DNA of 64,000 nucleotides from JAEUOS01 sp046160545. Its GTDB lineage: Bacteria > Pseudomonadota > Gammaproteobacteria > Burkholderiales > JAEUOS01. Below are positions 39,704 to 48,474 of this stretch, piece after piece; the first letter of the stretch is position 1; each line of letters opens with the position of its first letter. The position numbers and the translations under genes were made by a program. The stretch is taken from positions 1 to 64,000 of the forward strand of contig JBJXGS010000247.1 of NCBI GenBank assembly GCA_046160545.1, given 5' to 3'. The notes beneath the pieces are model-generated. The model was given only the letters and a program-made list of their open reading frames with translations, searched no databases and was not told the origin of the DNA.

Positions 39704-40870
39704 ATGACTCACCGTATGATGGGCATTGTAATGAACTCCCGACGCGACCAGGACGCGATTTTTCGCCCCACCACGCCGCAATTGCCCGTGCGCATTGCGA
39801 TTGCGGCGGCAGGCTCGCTGCTGGTCCACGTGCTCTTCGTCGGCGGCGCGATGCGCGGCCTGGCCGACGTGTTCCGCTGGCATTCCAATGCCGAACCTCC
39901 GCCGCTCAAAGTCAGCGCGCGCCTGGTTGAAGTCGCCCCACCTGCGCCAGCGCCAACGGCGCAGCCTCGCTCGTCCGCCGCCAAGCCAAAGCCGCGCAAG
40001 CCCGGGCCGGCGGTGGCTCCGGTACTGCCGGCTCTTCCGGGCGAAACACCACGTGCCGATGCGCCCCCTGCTGCACCTGACGCACCGTCCGAGAAGCCCG
40101 CGACGGCCGAGGCTGCGCCCACCGCGGCAAGCGCCGCACCTGCGGTGGAGAGTGCCAATTCGTCCACTCCCGCAACTGTGGGGGAGAGCACGCCGCCTCC
40201 GCCCTCGCGTGCCGCGCGCACCTCAGCGCTGCCGTCCCTGGCGCAGATCCGCTTTGAAGTCACGCTCGAATCCAACAACTACAAGGTCTGGGCAACACAG
40301 ACCTGGTCCATGGCAGACGGCCGCTATCGCATCACCTTTGCCGCAGAGGTGCGCGCTTTGCTTTTCTCCCTCGGATCCATGACCCTGGAGAGTCAGGGCG
40401 TGATCGCTGCAGCGGGCTTGCGCCCGGAACGCTATGTCGACGAGCGCAATCGACGTCGCACCACCGTCAGCATCGCTGCCAATGAGAAGTCCGCCGATAT
40501 CGAAGAGGCCAACGGCAACCGCAAGTCCGTTCTCCTGGCCGGGCAGGCCGCCGACATCATGAGCCTCACCTACGACCTGGCCTTCAATCCGGATATCGGG
40601 ATCGGCACGCCGTTCACGCTGATCAATCGCGACCGCGTCGAAGAAGTGCGCCTGGTCGAGGCACGCGACGAGATTCTCGTCACTGAAGCGGGCAACCTCA
40701 ACACGCGCTACTTCGAGTTCCGTCGTCCCGATGGCGCAAGTGGCATCCAGGTCTGGCTGGCGGTCGATCGCCAATGGCTGCCGGCGCGCATCCGCCTGAC
40801 AGGACGCGACGGCGGGCTCAACATGGTTGCGGTTTCGTACGATACCTCGCCGGTGCCCGCGCGCAGGTAA
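39704..40870 (+). CDS. DUF3108 domain protein with an N-terminal anchor and proline-rich linker
   Basis: A 388-residue envelope protein: a short cytoplasmic start, one membrane segment (about 31-50, I-A-I-A-A-A-G-S-L-L-V-H-V-L-F), then a Pro/Ala-rich stretch to about 180 reminiscent of TonB, and a C-terminal DUF3108 domain (F-E-V-T-L-E-S-N, Y-R-I-T-F-A-A-E, D-I-M-S-L-T-Y-D-L). The N-terminal layout imitates TonB-type spanners of the periplasm. Function unknown. Several ATGs within the first ten codons are possible starts. It is followed by valS after a strong hairpin. Confidence 0.84.
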   Translation: MTHRMMGIVMNSRRDQDAIFRPTTPQLPVRIAIAAAGSLLVHVLFVGGAMRGLADVFRWHSNAEPPPLKVSARLVEVAPPAPAPTAQPRSSAAKPKPRKPGPAVAPVLPALPGETPRADAPPAAPDAPSEKPATAEAAPTAASAAPAVESANSSTPATVGESTPPPPSRAARTSALPSLAQIRFEVTLESNNYKVWATQTWSMADGRYRITFAAEVRALLFSLGSMTLESQGVIAAAGLRPERYVDERNRRRTTVSIAANEKSADIEEANGNRKSVLLAGQAADIMSLTYDLAFNPDIGIGTPFTLINRDRVEEVRLVEARDEILVTEAGNLNTRYFEFRRPDGASGIQVWLAVDRQWLPARIRLTGRDGGLNMVAVSYDTSPVPARR

Positions 40871-40885
40871 AATTCTTGCGTTGCA

Positions 40886-40913
40886 GCAACGGCGCGCAGT
40901 CGCGCGCCGTTGC
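40886..40913 (+). terminator. Perfect hairpin between the DUF3108 gene and valS
   Basis: GCAACGGCGCGC (40886-40897) and GCGCGCCGTTGC (40902-40913) form a perfect 12-bp GC-rich stem with a 4-base loop. Only a weak T-rich stretch (CGTTCTCT) follows, so it may be an imperfect terminator or an mRNA-stabilising structure ahead of valS. Confidence 0.5.
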
Positions 40914-40947
40914 CGTTCTCTGACCGCGCTCCCTAATCCAAGCCCCC

Positions 40948-43767
40948 ATGTCCGCCGACCTGCCCAAGAGTTTCGATCCTCACGCCATTGAGGCCAAGTG
41001 GTACCCCGCGTGGGAAAAGGCAGGAGTGTTTCGAGCCGGTGCCGGCAGCAAGGACGGCTCGTCCGCGTTTGCCATCCAGCTGCCACCGCCGAATGTCACC
41101 GGCACGCTGCACATGGGCCACGCCTTCAACCAGACGGTCATGGACGCGCTCACGCGCTATCACCGCATGCTTGGCGACGATACCCTGTGGTTGCCGGGCA
41201 CGGACCATGCGGGCATCGCCACGCAGATCGTGGTCGAGCGGCAGCTCGACGCACAGAAGGTTTCGCGTCACGACCTGGGGCGCGAGAAGTTTGTCGAACG
41301 CGTTTGGGAATGGAAGGAACAGTCGGGCGGCGCAATCACCGCGCAAATGCGTCGCCTGGGCGACTCGTGCGACTGGGAACGTGAATACTTCACCATGGAC
41401 CCCAAGCTGTCGCCGGTGGTCACCGAAGTGTTTGTGCGCCTGTTCGACCAGGGGCTCATCTACCGCGGCAAACGCCTGGTCAACTGGGACCCCAAGCTCA
41501 AGACCGCCGTGTCCGACCTCGAAGTCGAGATGGTCGAACGCGACGGATTCATGTGGCACATCACCTATCCGTTCTCGGAAGGGCCGCAGGCGGACCACGA
41601 GGGCCGGCCGCTCAGGGGCATGACCATCGCCACCACCCGCCCCGAGACCATGCTGGCCGACGGCGCGCTTTGCGTACACCCGGAAGACGAGCGCTATCGG
41701 CACCTGGTCGGCAAATTCGTCGACCTGCCCCTGTGCGACCGCAGGATTCCGATCATCGCCGACGATTTCGTCGACCGCGAATTCGGCACCGGCACGGTCA
41801 AGATCACCGGGGCGCACGACTTCAACGACTATGGCTGCGCGCAGCGTCACGGGCTCGAGATGATCGTCATCATGACCCTCGACGCGAAAATGAACGACAA
41901 CGCGCCGGCGGCTTACCGCGGCCTGGATCGCTATGAGGCGCGCCGGGCGGTGGTGCGCGACCTGGAAACGCAAGGCTATCTGGTCAAGGCCGAGCCGCAC
42001 CGTCACATGGTGCCGGTGGGCGGACGCACCGACGAAGTGGTCGAGCCGATGCTGACCGACCAGTGGTTCGTTGCCATGACGCGCGCCGGCCCGTCGGGCA
42101 GGAGCATCACGCAGACTTCCCTGGACGCTGTGGCCGCGGGCGAGATCCGCTTCTTCCCCGACAACTGGACCGCCACCTACAACCAGTGGCTGACCAACAT
42201 CCAGGACTGGTGCATCTCGCGCCAGCTCTGGTGGGGCCACCAGATCCCGGCCTGGTATGCGCCCGACGGTCGCATATACGTCGGTCGCGACGAAGCCGAG
42301 GCGACCGCGCGTGCGCGCGCGGACGGCTTCACCGGTGCCCTCTCCCGCGATCCGGACGTCCTCGATACCTGGTTCTCCTCTGCCCTGGTGTGCTTTTCGA
42401 CCCTGGGATGGCCGACCCCTGCGGCTGCGGACAAGTTTGAGCGCTACCTGCCGTCTTCGGTGCTCGTGACCGGCTTCGACATCATCTTTTTCTGGGTGGC
42501 GCGCATGGTCATGATGACCACCCATTTCACCGGCCAGGTGCCGTTCCGGCATGTCTACGTGCATGGACTGATCCGCGACGCCGAAGGCCAGAAGATGAGC
42601 AAGTCCAAGGGCAACACCCTGGATCCGGTCGATCTGATCGACGGCATTGGCTTGGATGAGCTCCTTGCCAAGCGCACCGCCGGCCTCATGAACCCCAAGC
42701 AGGCCGAGGACATCGCCAGGAAGACACGCAAGGAATATCCGCAAGGCATTCCCTCCTTCGGCGCCGACGCACTGCGCTTCACCATGGCGGCCTACGCCAC
42801 GCTCGGGCGCAACATCAATTTCGACCTCAAGCGCTGCGAGGGCTATCGCAATTTCTGCAACAAGCTGTGGAACGCGGCGCGCTTCGTGCTGATGAACTGC
42901 GAAGGGCGCGATTGCGGCCTCGACGAGTCACTGCCCCTCGCCCCTGGTCTTGCCGACCGCTGGATCACAAGCGAACTGCAGCGCACCGAAGCGGCGGTCG
43001 CGCAGGGTTTCGCCGAATACCGCCTGGACAACGTAGCTCAGGCGATTTATCGCCTTGTCTGGGATGAGTATTGCGACTGGTACCTGGAACTGGCCAAGGC
43101 GCGCCTGGCCGCGGGGAGCGAGGCCGAGCAGCGCGCCACCCGGCGCACGCTGATCCGCGTACTCGAAGCACTGCTGCGACTGGCGCATCCGGTCATTCCC
43201 TTTGTGACCGAGGAACTCTGGCAAGCGGTCAAGCCCCTGGCTGGCAAGACCGGGGAGTCCATCTGCCTGGCGCCCTACCCGCGTTCCGATGCCGCGCGCA
43301 TCGATGCAAAGGCGGAAGAAGAGATCGCGCAGCTCAAGGCCTTGGTCGGCGCGGCGCGCAACCTGCGCAGCGAATGCGGCGTCTCGCCGGCCGAGCGGAT
43401 CGCGCTCATCGCCAGCGGCGACACGCAAACCGTGCTCGTCCACACCGAGGCGTTGCGCGCATTGGCGCGGCTTTCCGAAGTGCGCGCGGTCGAGACACTG
43501 CCCAGTGGGCCCGCCCCGGTAGCGGTCGTAGGCAGCACCCGCCTCATGCTCGACATCCGCGTCGACGTGGCCGCCGAACAGGCACGGCTGGAAAAGGAAC
43601 TCGCGCGCGTCGCCGGCGAGATCGGCCGTGCGCGCAGCAAGCTGGCCAACCAGAGTTTTGTCGCGCGCGCGCCGGCCGAGGTGGTGCGGCAGGAACAGGA
43701 GCGCCTTGCAGGCTTCGATGCCACCCACGCCAAGCTCCTGGAGCAGCTGCAGCGCCTGGACGCTTGA
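40948..43767 (+). CDS. valS: Valine--tRNA ligase
   Basis: A 939-residue class I aminoacyl-tRNA synthetase charging tRNA-Val. The HIGH motif is H-M-G-H (residues 55-58, after P-P-P-N-V-T-G-T-L), and K-M-S-K-S is at 549-553. The CP1 editing domain lies between them (T-T-R-P-E-T-M-L near 230), followed by the anticodon-binding helical domain and the C-terminal coiled coil (V-A-A-E-Q-A-R-L-E-K-E-L). Full length for the family. Confidence 0.98.
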   Translation: MSADLPKSFDPHAIEAKWYPAWEKAGVFRAGAGSKDGSSAFAIQLPPPNVTGTLHMGHAFNQTVMDALTRYHRMLGDDTLWLPGTDHAGIATQIVVERQLDAQKVSRHDLGREKFVERVWEWKEQSGGAITAQMRRLGDSCDWEREYFTMDPKLSPVVTEVFVRLFDQGLIYRGKRLVNWDPKLKTAVSDLEVEMVERDGFMWHITYPFSEGPQADHEGRPLRGMTIATTRPETMLADGALCVHPEDERYRHLVGKFVDLPLCDRRIPIIADDFVDREFGTGTVKITGAHDFNDYGCAQRHGLEMIVIMTLDAKMNDNAPAAYRGLDRYEARRAVVRDLETQGYLVKAEPHRHMVPVGGRTDEVVEPMLTDQWFVAMTRAGPSGRSITQTSLDAVAAGEIRFFPDNWTATYNQWLTNIQDWCISRQLWWGHQIPAWYAPDGRIYVGRDEAEATARARADGFTGALSRDPDVLDTWFSSALVCFSTLGWPTPAAADKFERYLPSSVLVTGFDIIFFWVARMVMMTTHFTGQVPFRHVYVHGLIRDAEGQKMSKSKGNTLDPVDLIDGIGLDELLAKRTAGLMNPKQAEDIARKTRKEYPQGIPSFGADALRFTMAAYATLGRNINFDLKRCEGYRNFCNKLWNAARFVLMNCEGRDCGLDESLPLAPGLADRWITSELQRTEAAVAQGFAEYRLDNVAQAIYRLVWDEYCDWYLELAKARLAAGSEAEQRATRRTLIRVLEALLRLAHPVIPFVTEELWQAVKPLAGKTGESICLAPYPRSDAARIDAKAEEEIAQLKALVGAARNLRSECGVSPAERIALIASGDTQTVLVHTEALRALARLSEVRAVETLPSGPAPVAVVGSTRLMLDIRVDVAAEQARLEKELARVAGEIGRARSKLANQSFVARAPAEVVRQEQERLAGFDATHAKLLEQLQRLDA

Positions 43768-43782
43768 GCCAGGGCGCGCCGG

Positions 43783-44016
43783 CTACTTCTTTTTCAGGAA
43801 ATAGAAGAACTCGCTGCCGTCCTCGCCGCTTTCGACGAGCTGATGCCCGGTCTGCTTGGAAAACGCCGCGAAGTCGCGCACCGAACCCGGGTCGGTCGCG
43901 GTGACCTTGAGGATCTGCCCCGTGGTCAGTTCGGTCAGGGCCTTCTTGGCGCGCAGGATCGGCAGCGGGCAATTGAGTCCGCGGGTGTCGATTTCCTTGT
44001 CGTGCAGGGTCGCCAT
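43783..44016 (-). CDS. tusA: TusA-family sulfurtransferase
   Basis: A 77-residue sulfur carrier. D-T-R-G-L-N-C-P-L-P-I-L contains the persulfide-carrying C16 and the C-P-x-P motif of TusA/SirA-like proteins. G-S-V-R-D-F-A-A-F and the C-terminal F-F-Y-F-L-K-K-K complete the two-layer fold. TusA relays sulfur to tRNA thiolation and to molybdopterin synthesis; MoaC is encoded 2.7 kb away. It lies alone on the minus strand between valS and the ChrB-like gene. Confidence 0.9.
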   Translation of the reverse strand: MATLHDKEIDTRGLNCPLPILRAKKALTELTTGQILKVTATDPGSVRDFAAFSKQTGHQLVESGEDGSEFFYFLKKK

Positions 44017-44120
44017 GGCTTGTCCGTCGTGTGAAGAATGCTGAAACCCGAATTTTAGCCCGAGTGTTGCACCCGGCGTGGAAACGGCATAATCCGCAGT
44101 GCATCGCTAAGGAGACTGGG

Positions 44121-45086
44121 ATGGCCGCAGCGAGTGGCGCGGGCGCAAGCCGTTGGCTGGTTCTGGTGACACAACTGCCGGAGGAGGCAGGAGCACGCAT
44201 GCGCATCCTGCGCACCCTGGAGTCGCTGGGCTGCGGGGTGCTCGGCGACGGCGTGTTTTTGCTGCCCGACACCGTGGCGTCGCGCCAGGGACTGCCGCGC
44301 CTGGGCGAGCATATCGATGCCTCGGGGGGGAGCCACCATATCCTCAATGTGGTGGCCGAGCGCGACCAGACTCTGGCCTTCGCAGCCAAGTTCGATCGCA
44401 CCGCACGCTACGTCGAGCTGATCAAGAATATCGAAAGCCTCGCTGCGGGCTTTGGCGTGTCGGACCCGACCACGCTGTCGCGCTCATTGATCAAGTTCCG
44501 CCGTGAATTCGACGCGATCGCATCGCTGGATTTCTTTCCCAGCGAGATTCGCAATCGCGCCAATGCAGCCCTGTCCAAGATCGACGCCGACGTCAAGGCC
44601 CTGCTCTTCCCCAGGGGGACTGACGCGACCACCACCCAGGAACTGCGCGCGGCACAAAAGTTCTTCCGCCGAGTCTGGGTGACGCGACGCCCGCTGTGGG
44701 CTGACCGTCTGGCGTCCGCCTGGCTCATCCGCCGCTTCATTGACGCCGAGGGACGGGTCTTCTGGGGGGAGCGCGACCAGACGGCGCCGGACACGGCCGT
44801 CACCTTCGGGTTTGAAGGAGCCATGTTCTGCAACTCGGCCACGCAGGTGACCTATGAGGTGCTGCTGGATTCTTTCGGACTGGCGCGCGACCCTGCGTTG
44901 AAGCGCATTGCCGGCATCATCCATGCGCTCGACATTGGCGGGCAGGTGGTTCCAGAGGCCGCAGGTGTGGAAACCCTTCTGCAGGGCGCACAACGGCGCG
45001 CCACGGGGGAAGAACACCTGCTGGCGGAAACCGAGAAGACCTTCGATCTACTCTACGACGCCTACTTCGAAGCGCCGACCCGCTAG
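44121..45086 (+). CDS. ChrB-domain protein (chromate-resistance-type), without ChrA
   Basis: A 321-residue protein with an N-terminal ChrB domain (W-L-V-L-V-T-Q-L-P, R-M-R-I-L-R-T-L-E-S-L-G) and a C-terminal ChrB region (V-W-V-T-R-R-P-L-W-A-D-R-L-A-S-A-W-L, R-F-I-D-A-E-G-R-V-F-W, H-A-L-D-I-G-G). ChrB is known as a chromate-responsive regulator or accessory of the ChrA efflux pump, but no chrA gene is nearby, so its role here is open. AAGGAGA precedes the ATG at 44121; the longer frame from 44031 was rejected. Confidence 0.85.
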   Translation: MAAASGAGASRWLVLVTQLPEEAGARMRILRTLESLGCGVLGDGVFLLPDTVASRQGLPRLGEHIDASGGSHHILNVVAERDQTLAFAAKFDRTARYVELIKNIESLAAGFGVSDPTTLSRSLIKFRREFDAIASLDFFPSEIRNRANAALSKIDADVKALLFPRGTDATTTQELRAAQKFFRRVWVTRRPLWADRLASAWLIRRFIDAEGRVFWGERDQTAPDTAVTFGFEGAMFCNSATQVTYEVLLDSFGLARDPALKRIAGIIHALDIGGQVVPEAAGVETLLQGAQRRATGEEHLLAETEKTFDLLYDAYFEAPTR

Positions 45087-45096
45087 CGACGTGTCG

Positions 45097-45116
45097 TGCA
45101 GGCGCGGGTGCCTGCA
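45097..45116. terminator. Hairpin between convergent ChrB-like and protease genes
   Basis: TGCAGGC and GCCTGCA make a 7-bp stem with a 6-base loop in the 59-base gap between two converging genes. There is no strong T-run on either strand, so it would be a weak bidirectional terminator. Confidence 0.35.
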
Positions 45117-45145
45117 ATTGCCCGGGGCCATGGGTCTCGAGGCCC

Positions 45146-46696
45146 TCAGGAACAGCGCCCGAGAGGCGCCTGAGCCGGTGCCGGAGCGCCGCGCCTCGCG
45201 TCGCCACCCGGTCCTGCCTCGCTGCGCTGGGCGCGCTCGGCCAGGATCGCTTCCCAAAGGTCGCGGATGCGCGCATCGATGATCGACTGCTGGTAGAAAT
45301 CCCCATCCTTGGCGCAACGGGCAATTTGCATCTGTTCCATGGCAGCCTGCGGGCTGCCGAGCTGGGCGTAGTACTCGCCCAGGGCCTGGTGTTGCGACAT
45401 CAGCTTGCCGGTGGCGGCATAGCTGCGCGCCTGCATCTCGTAGACACGCGGTCCGTCGCGACCCGAGCGCGCCAGCTCGGCCAGCATCTCCAGAGCCTCC
45501 GGGTGACGCCCGGCGGCTTGCAGGGCATCGGCCAATGCAAAGCGCAGAAAGCGTGCGCCGGGACTGCGGCCGAGTGCATTGCGGTACTCGGCTACCGCGC
45601 CTTCACGGTCGCCGGCGGCGATACGCAGGCGTGCCGCCATCGCATCAAGCATCGGGTGTGAAGCGAGCCTGCGCGCAGCCGTCAGCGACGCCTCGGCCGC
45701 CTTGAAGTCCTTGCCCAGGAAAAAAGCTTCCGCACTGCCGTAATGGGTGGCGGCCTCGTTCGCCCAGGTGCGGTTCGCGATCTGGGAGGCAAAGTGCTTC
45801 TGCGCGTCGCGCACCCCGTCGAACCCGGCATCAGCGGTCGCGCGCAACTTCGCGCGCACCAGATGGAACGCGAGGCTGTCCTCGCGCTGCCGATAACGCA
45901 CGCCCTGGGAACGATTGCGCACGTCGGCGATTCGTTCAGCGGTCAACGGGTGGCTGCGCACATAGACCGGCGCATTGCTGTCGTAGACGCGCATGGCGCG
46001 CTGCAGGCGCTCGAAGAACGCCGGCATCGCGCTGACGTCGAAACCGGCCTTTTGCATCAGGTCGAAGCCGACCCGGTCTGCCTCGCGCTCGAAGTCGCGC
46101 GAATACGCCAGCTGCGATTGCACCTGGAACGCCTGCGCGCCAGCGAGGGCACCGGCCGCCACCTGGCTGTTCGAACGCGCTGCAAGCAGGGCAAACGCCA
46201 GGGCAGCCAGGGCGGCCAGGGAGGTGCGCTGTCCGGCAGCAAAACCGCGCGCGATATGCTTTTGCGTCAGATGGGCGATTTCGTGCGCCACGACACTGGC
46301 AGCCTCGGACTCGGTCTCGGCCGCGATCAGAAGGCCGGTGTTGACCCCGATGTAACCACCCAGCATGGCGAAGGCATTGATGCCCGAGTCGCGCATCAGA
46401 AAGAACTCGATCTCGGCCCCCGGATCAGAACTCGCGGCGACCAAGCGCATGCCCAGTTCCTGGATATAGGCGCTGAGCTCAGGGTCGTCGACAAAAGCCG
46501 GGTCGCGACGCAATTCGCGAAAATACGACTCGCCGATGCGCCGCTCCATTTGCCCTGAGAGCGCGGTTGCGGATTCCTCGCCGAGGTTGGGCAGGTTCTG
46601 AGCACTCAGCGGCGAGAACGGCGCCGGCCCCACGGCGAGCGCAGGGACAAGCAGCAACGCGAGTAGACGCGCGCGCAGGGAAAATCGGCATGGCAT
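45146..46696 (-). CDS. bepA: M48 family metalloprotease with TPR region (BepA-like)
   Basis: A 516-residue periplasmic zinc protease with chaperone-like TPRs. The signal peptide is M-P-C-R-F-S-L-R-A-R plus a Leu/Ala core, ending near residue 32. H-E-I-A-H (138-142) is the zinc motif, and E-R-E-A-D (203-207) supplies the third ligand. TPR-like helices fill about 290-470. E. coli BepA (YfgC) has the same layout and promotes assembly or degradation of LptD in the outer membrane. The C-terminal 30 residues are disordered. It is divergent from moaC with a 77-base gap. Confidence 0.9.
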   Translation of the reverse strand: MPCRFSLRARLLALLLVPALAVGPAPFSPLSAQNLPNLGEESATALSGQMERRIGESYFRELRRDPAFVDDPELSAYIQELGMRLVAASSDPGAEIEFFLMRDSGINAFAMLGGYIGVNTGLLIAAETESEAASVVAHEIAHLTQKHIARGFAAGQRTSLAALAALAFALLAARSNSQVAAGALAGAQAFQVQSQLAYSRDFEREADRVGFDLMQKAGFDVSAMPAFFERLQRAMRVYDSNAPVYVRSHPLTAERIADVRNRSQGVRYRQREDSLAFHLVRAKLRATADAGFDGVRDAQKHFASQIANRTWANEAATHYGSAEAFFLGKDFKAAEASLTAARRLASHPMLDAMAARLRIAAGDREGAVAEYRNALGRSPGARFLRFALADALQAAGRHPEALEMLAELARSGRDGPRVYEMQARSYAATGKLMSQHQALGEYYAQLGSPQAAMEQMQIARCAKDGDFYQQSIIDARIRDLWEAILAERAQRSEAGPGGDARRGAPAPAQAPLGRCS

Positions 46697-46773
46697 GGCG
46701 TGTATGATACCCGGCGCCCCTCAAGGGTTCCCCGCCTCAAGCGCGGTCTATTCGCCCGGAATTGTTGCCAAAC

Positions 46774-47286
46774 GTGAACCGCACGGAACCTCCTGGGGAC
46801 TCACCCCTGACTCACTTCGATCGCGACGGCCAGGCGCACATGGTCGATGTCGCGTCCAAGGCGTCGACACACCGTGTGGCGCGCGCCGGCGGCAGCATCC
46901 ACATGCTGCCAGCGACCCTGGCCTTGATCGAGTCCGGAAACATCAAAAAAGGCGACGTGCTGGGTATCGCACGCATCGCGGCGATCCAGGGTGCCAAACG
47001 CACTGCCGACCTGATTCCCTTGTGCCATCCGCTGGCTTTGACACGTGTCGCGTTGGATTTCGTGGTCGATCGCACCCATAACGCCGTGCATTGCACCGCG
47101 ACGGTCGAAACGCTGGGTCGAACGGGGGTCGAAATGGAAGCCCTGACGGCGGTGCAAGTGGGCCTCCTGACGATCTACGACATGTGCAAGGCTGCCGACC
47201 GCGGCATGCGCATGACCGACGTCAGGCTCCTTGAAAAGCGCGGCGGCAAGTCCGGCGACTGGCACGCGCCGGACCAGGGGCGCTGA
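46774..47286 (+). CDS. moaC: Cyclic pyranopterin monophosphate synthase
   Basis: A 170-residue molybdenum-cofactor enzyme that converts the MoaA product to cyclic pyranopterin monophosphate. L-T-H-F-D-R-D-G-x-A-H-M-V-D-V-A-S-K is the family start, followed by L-I-P-L-C-H-P-L-A-L, V-E-M-E-A-L-T-A-V and T-D-V-R-L-L-E-K-R-G-G-K-S-G. GTG 46774 is the nearest plausible start to the conserved domain; TTG at 46762/46765 is an alternative. No other mo genes are nearby. A DegT aminotransferase follows after 15 bases. Confidence 0.95.
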   Translation: MNRTEPPGDSPLTHFDRDGQAHMVDVASKASTHRVARAGGSIHMLPATLALIESGNIKKGDVLGIARIAAIQGAKRTADLIPLCHPLALTRVALDFVVDRTHNAVHCTATVETLGRTGVEMEALTAVQVGLLTIYDMCKAADRGMRMTDVRLLEKRGGKSGDWHAPDQGR

Positions 47287-47301
47287 ACCGCCAAGCGAGC
47301 G

Positions 47302-48450
47302 ATGCGCGTACAGCTGCTCGTCCCCGACATGCCGGATGCGGCCGAACTCCTGCCATGGCTGCGACGCATCGATGCCAATCGCTGGTACACGAACTTCGGT
47401 CCCCTCGCGGGGGAACTGGAGGCTCGCCTGCGGGGAGTACTGCAGGCAGGTCGCGAGAAACCCCTGCACGTGACCTGCGTTTCCAACGCGACCGCTGGAA
47501 TCGAGCTGGCGCTCACCGCATTAGGCCTGCGGCCGGGCGCGCGCGTCCTGGTGCCAGCCTTGACCTTTGTCGCCACCGCTACTGCGATCGTCCGCGCCGG
47601 CTTTGAACCTGTCGTGGCCGACGTCGACGCCGGGACCTGGACCCTGACACCGGCGATTGCGCAAGCGGCCTGTGCAGCGATGCCGATCGACGCCGTGCTG
47701 ACCGTGGCAACCTTCGGCGTCCCGCACGAGATTGCCGAATGGGACGCCTTTGGCGCCTGTACGAAAGTCCCCACCCTGATCGACGCAGCCGGGGCCTGGG
47801 GCAACCAGCGCAGCGACGGGCACACACCTGTGATCTTCAGCCTGCACGCGACAAAGTCGCTAGGTGCCGGCGAAGGTGGACTCATCGCCAGTACCGACCC
47901 TGATCTCGTGAGCCGCATCCGCCGCGCTTCGAATTTCGGCATCAACCTGGATGCAGAGGCAACAACGCCTGTCGGCCAGGTCGCGCAATCCGGGACCAAC
48001 GCCAAGCTGTCTGAATACCACGCCGCTGTCGGCCTCGCGAACCTTTTGCGATGGAACGAACGTGCTGCGCTACGCCGTACGCTGATGGCGGACATGCGCG
48101 CGCGCCTCGCCGCCGTGCCCGGACTTGAGCCGGTCTGGCAGCAAGGCGGCGCGGACCTGGTGCGTTCCCTTCTATGTTTCGGCGTCGCCTCCAGCGCGCA
48201 GCGCGAAGCAATCGAAGTTGCCTGTGCCCGCGCCGGCGTCGCGACACGACGCTGGTATCTGCCGACGCTGGATCGCCACCCTGCCTTTGCAGCCTGCAAC
48301 CGCATCGGCGAACTGCCGGTAGCCAAGCAACTTGACGCGACCCTGATCGGACTGCCGTTTCATTTGCATTTTTCGACTTCGGACATGGAAACGGTGATCG
48401 CAGCTGTCGAAAGCGGGGTCACGCAATCAGGTGCCATCGCCGACTCTTGA
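47302..48450 (+). CDS. DegT/DnrJ/EryC1/StrS-family aminotransferase
   Basis: A 382-residue PLP aminotransferase of the sugar-aminotransferase family, which makes 3-, 4- or 5-amino sugars from NDP-ketosugars. S-N-A-T-A-G-I-E-L-A (phosphate cup, about 61-70), D-A-A-G-A-W-G (161-167) and S-L-H-A-T-K-S-L-G-A-G-E-G-G with Schiff-base K185 are clear. S-L-H-A-T-K replaces the more usual S-F-x-x-x-K. It trails moaC by 15 bases but has no role in cofactor synthesis. It converges on the glycosyltransferase-ACP gene 24 bases away, so it may supply an amino sugar to that pathway; this is inference. Confidence 0.87.
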   Translation: MRVQLLVPDMPDAAELLPWLRRIDANRWYTNFGPLAGELEARLRGVLQAGREKPLHVTCVSNATAGIELALTALGLRPGARVLVPALTFVATATAIVRAGFEPVVADVDAGTWTLTPAIAQAACAAMPIDAVLTVATFGVPHEIAEWDAFGACTKVPTLIDAAGAWGNQRSDGHTPVIFSLHATKSLGAGEGGLIASTDPDLVSRIRRASNFGINLDAEATTPVGQVAQSGTNAKLSEYHAAVGLANLLRWNERAALRRTLMADMRARLAAVPGLEPVWQQGGADLVRSLLCFGVASSAQREAIEVACARAGVATRRWYLPTLDRHPAFAACNRIGELPVAKQLDATLIGLPFHLHFSTSDMETVIAAVESGVTQSGAIADS

Positions 48451-48474
48451 GGCGGGCGCACACCCGGACTGGTC

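Noticed and set aside
40933..42744. Open minus-strand frame of 603 codons opposite valS
   Set aside because: valS is complete with HMGH and KMSKS motifs; the antisense frame has no recognisable motif and only reflects GC-rich codon bias.
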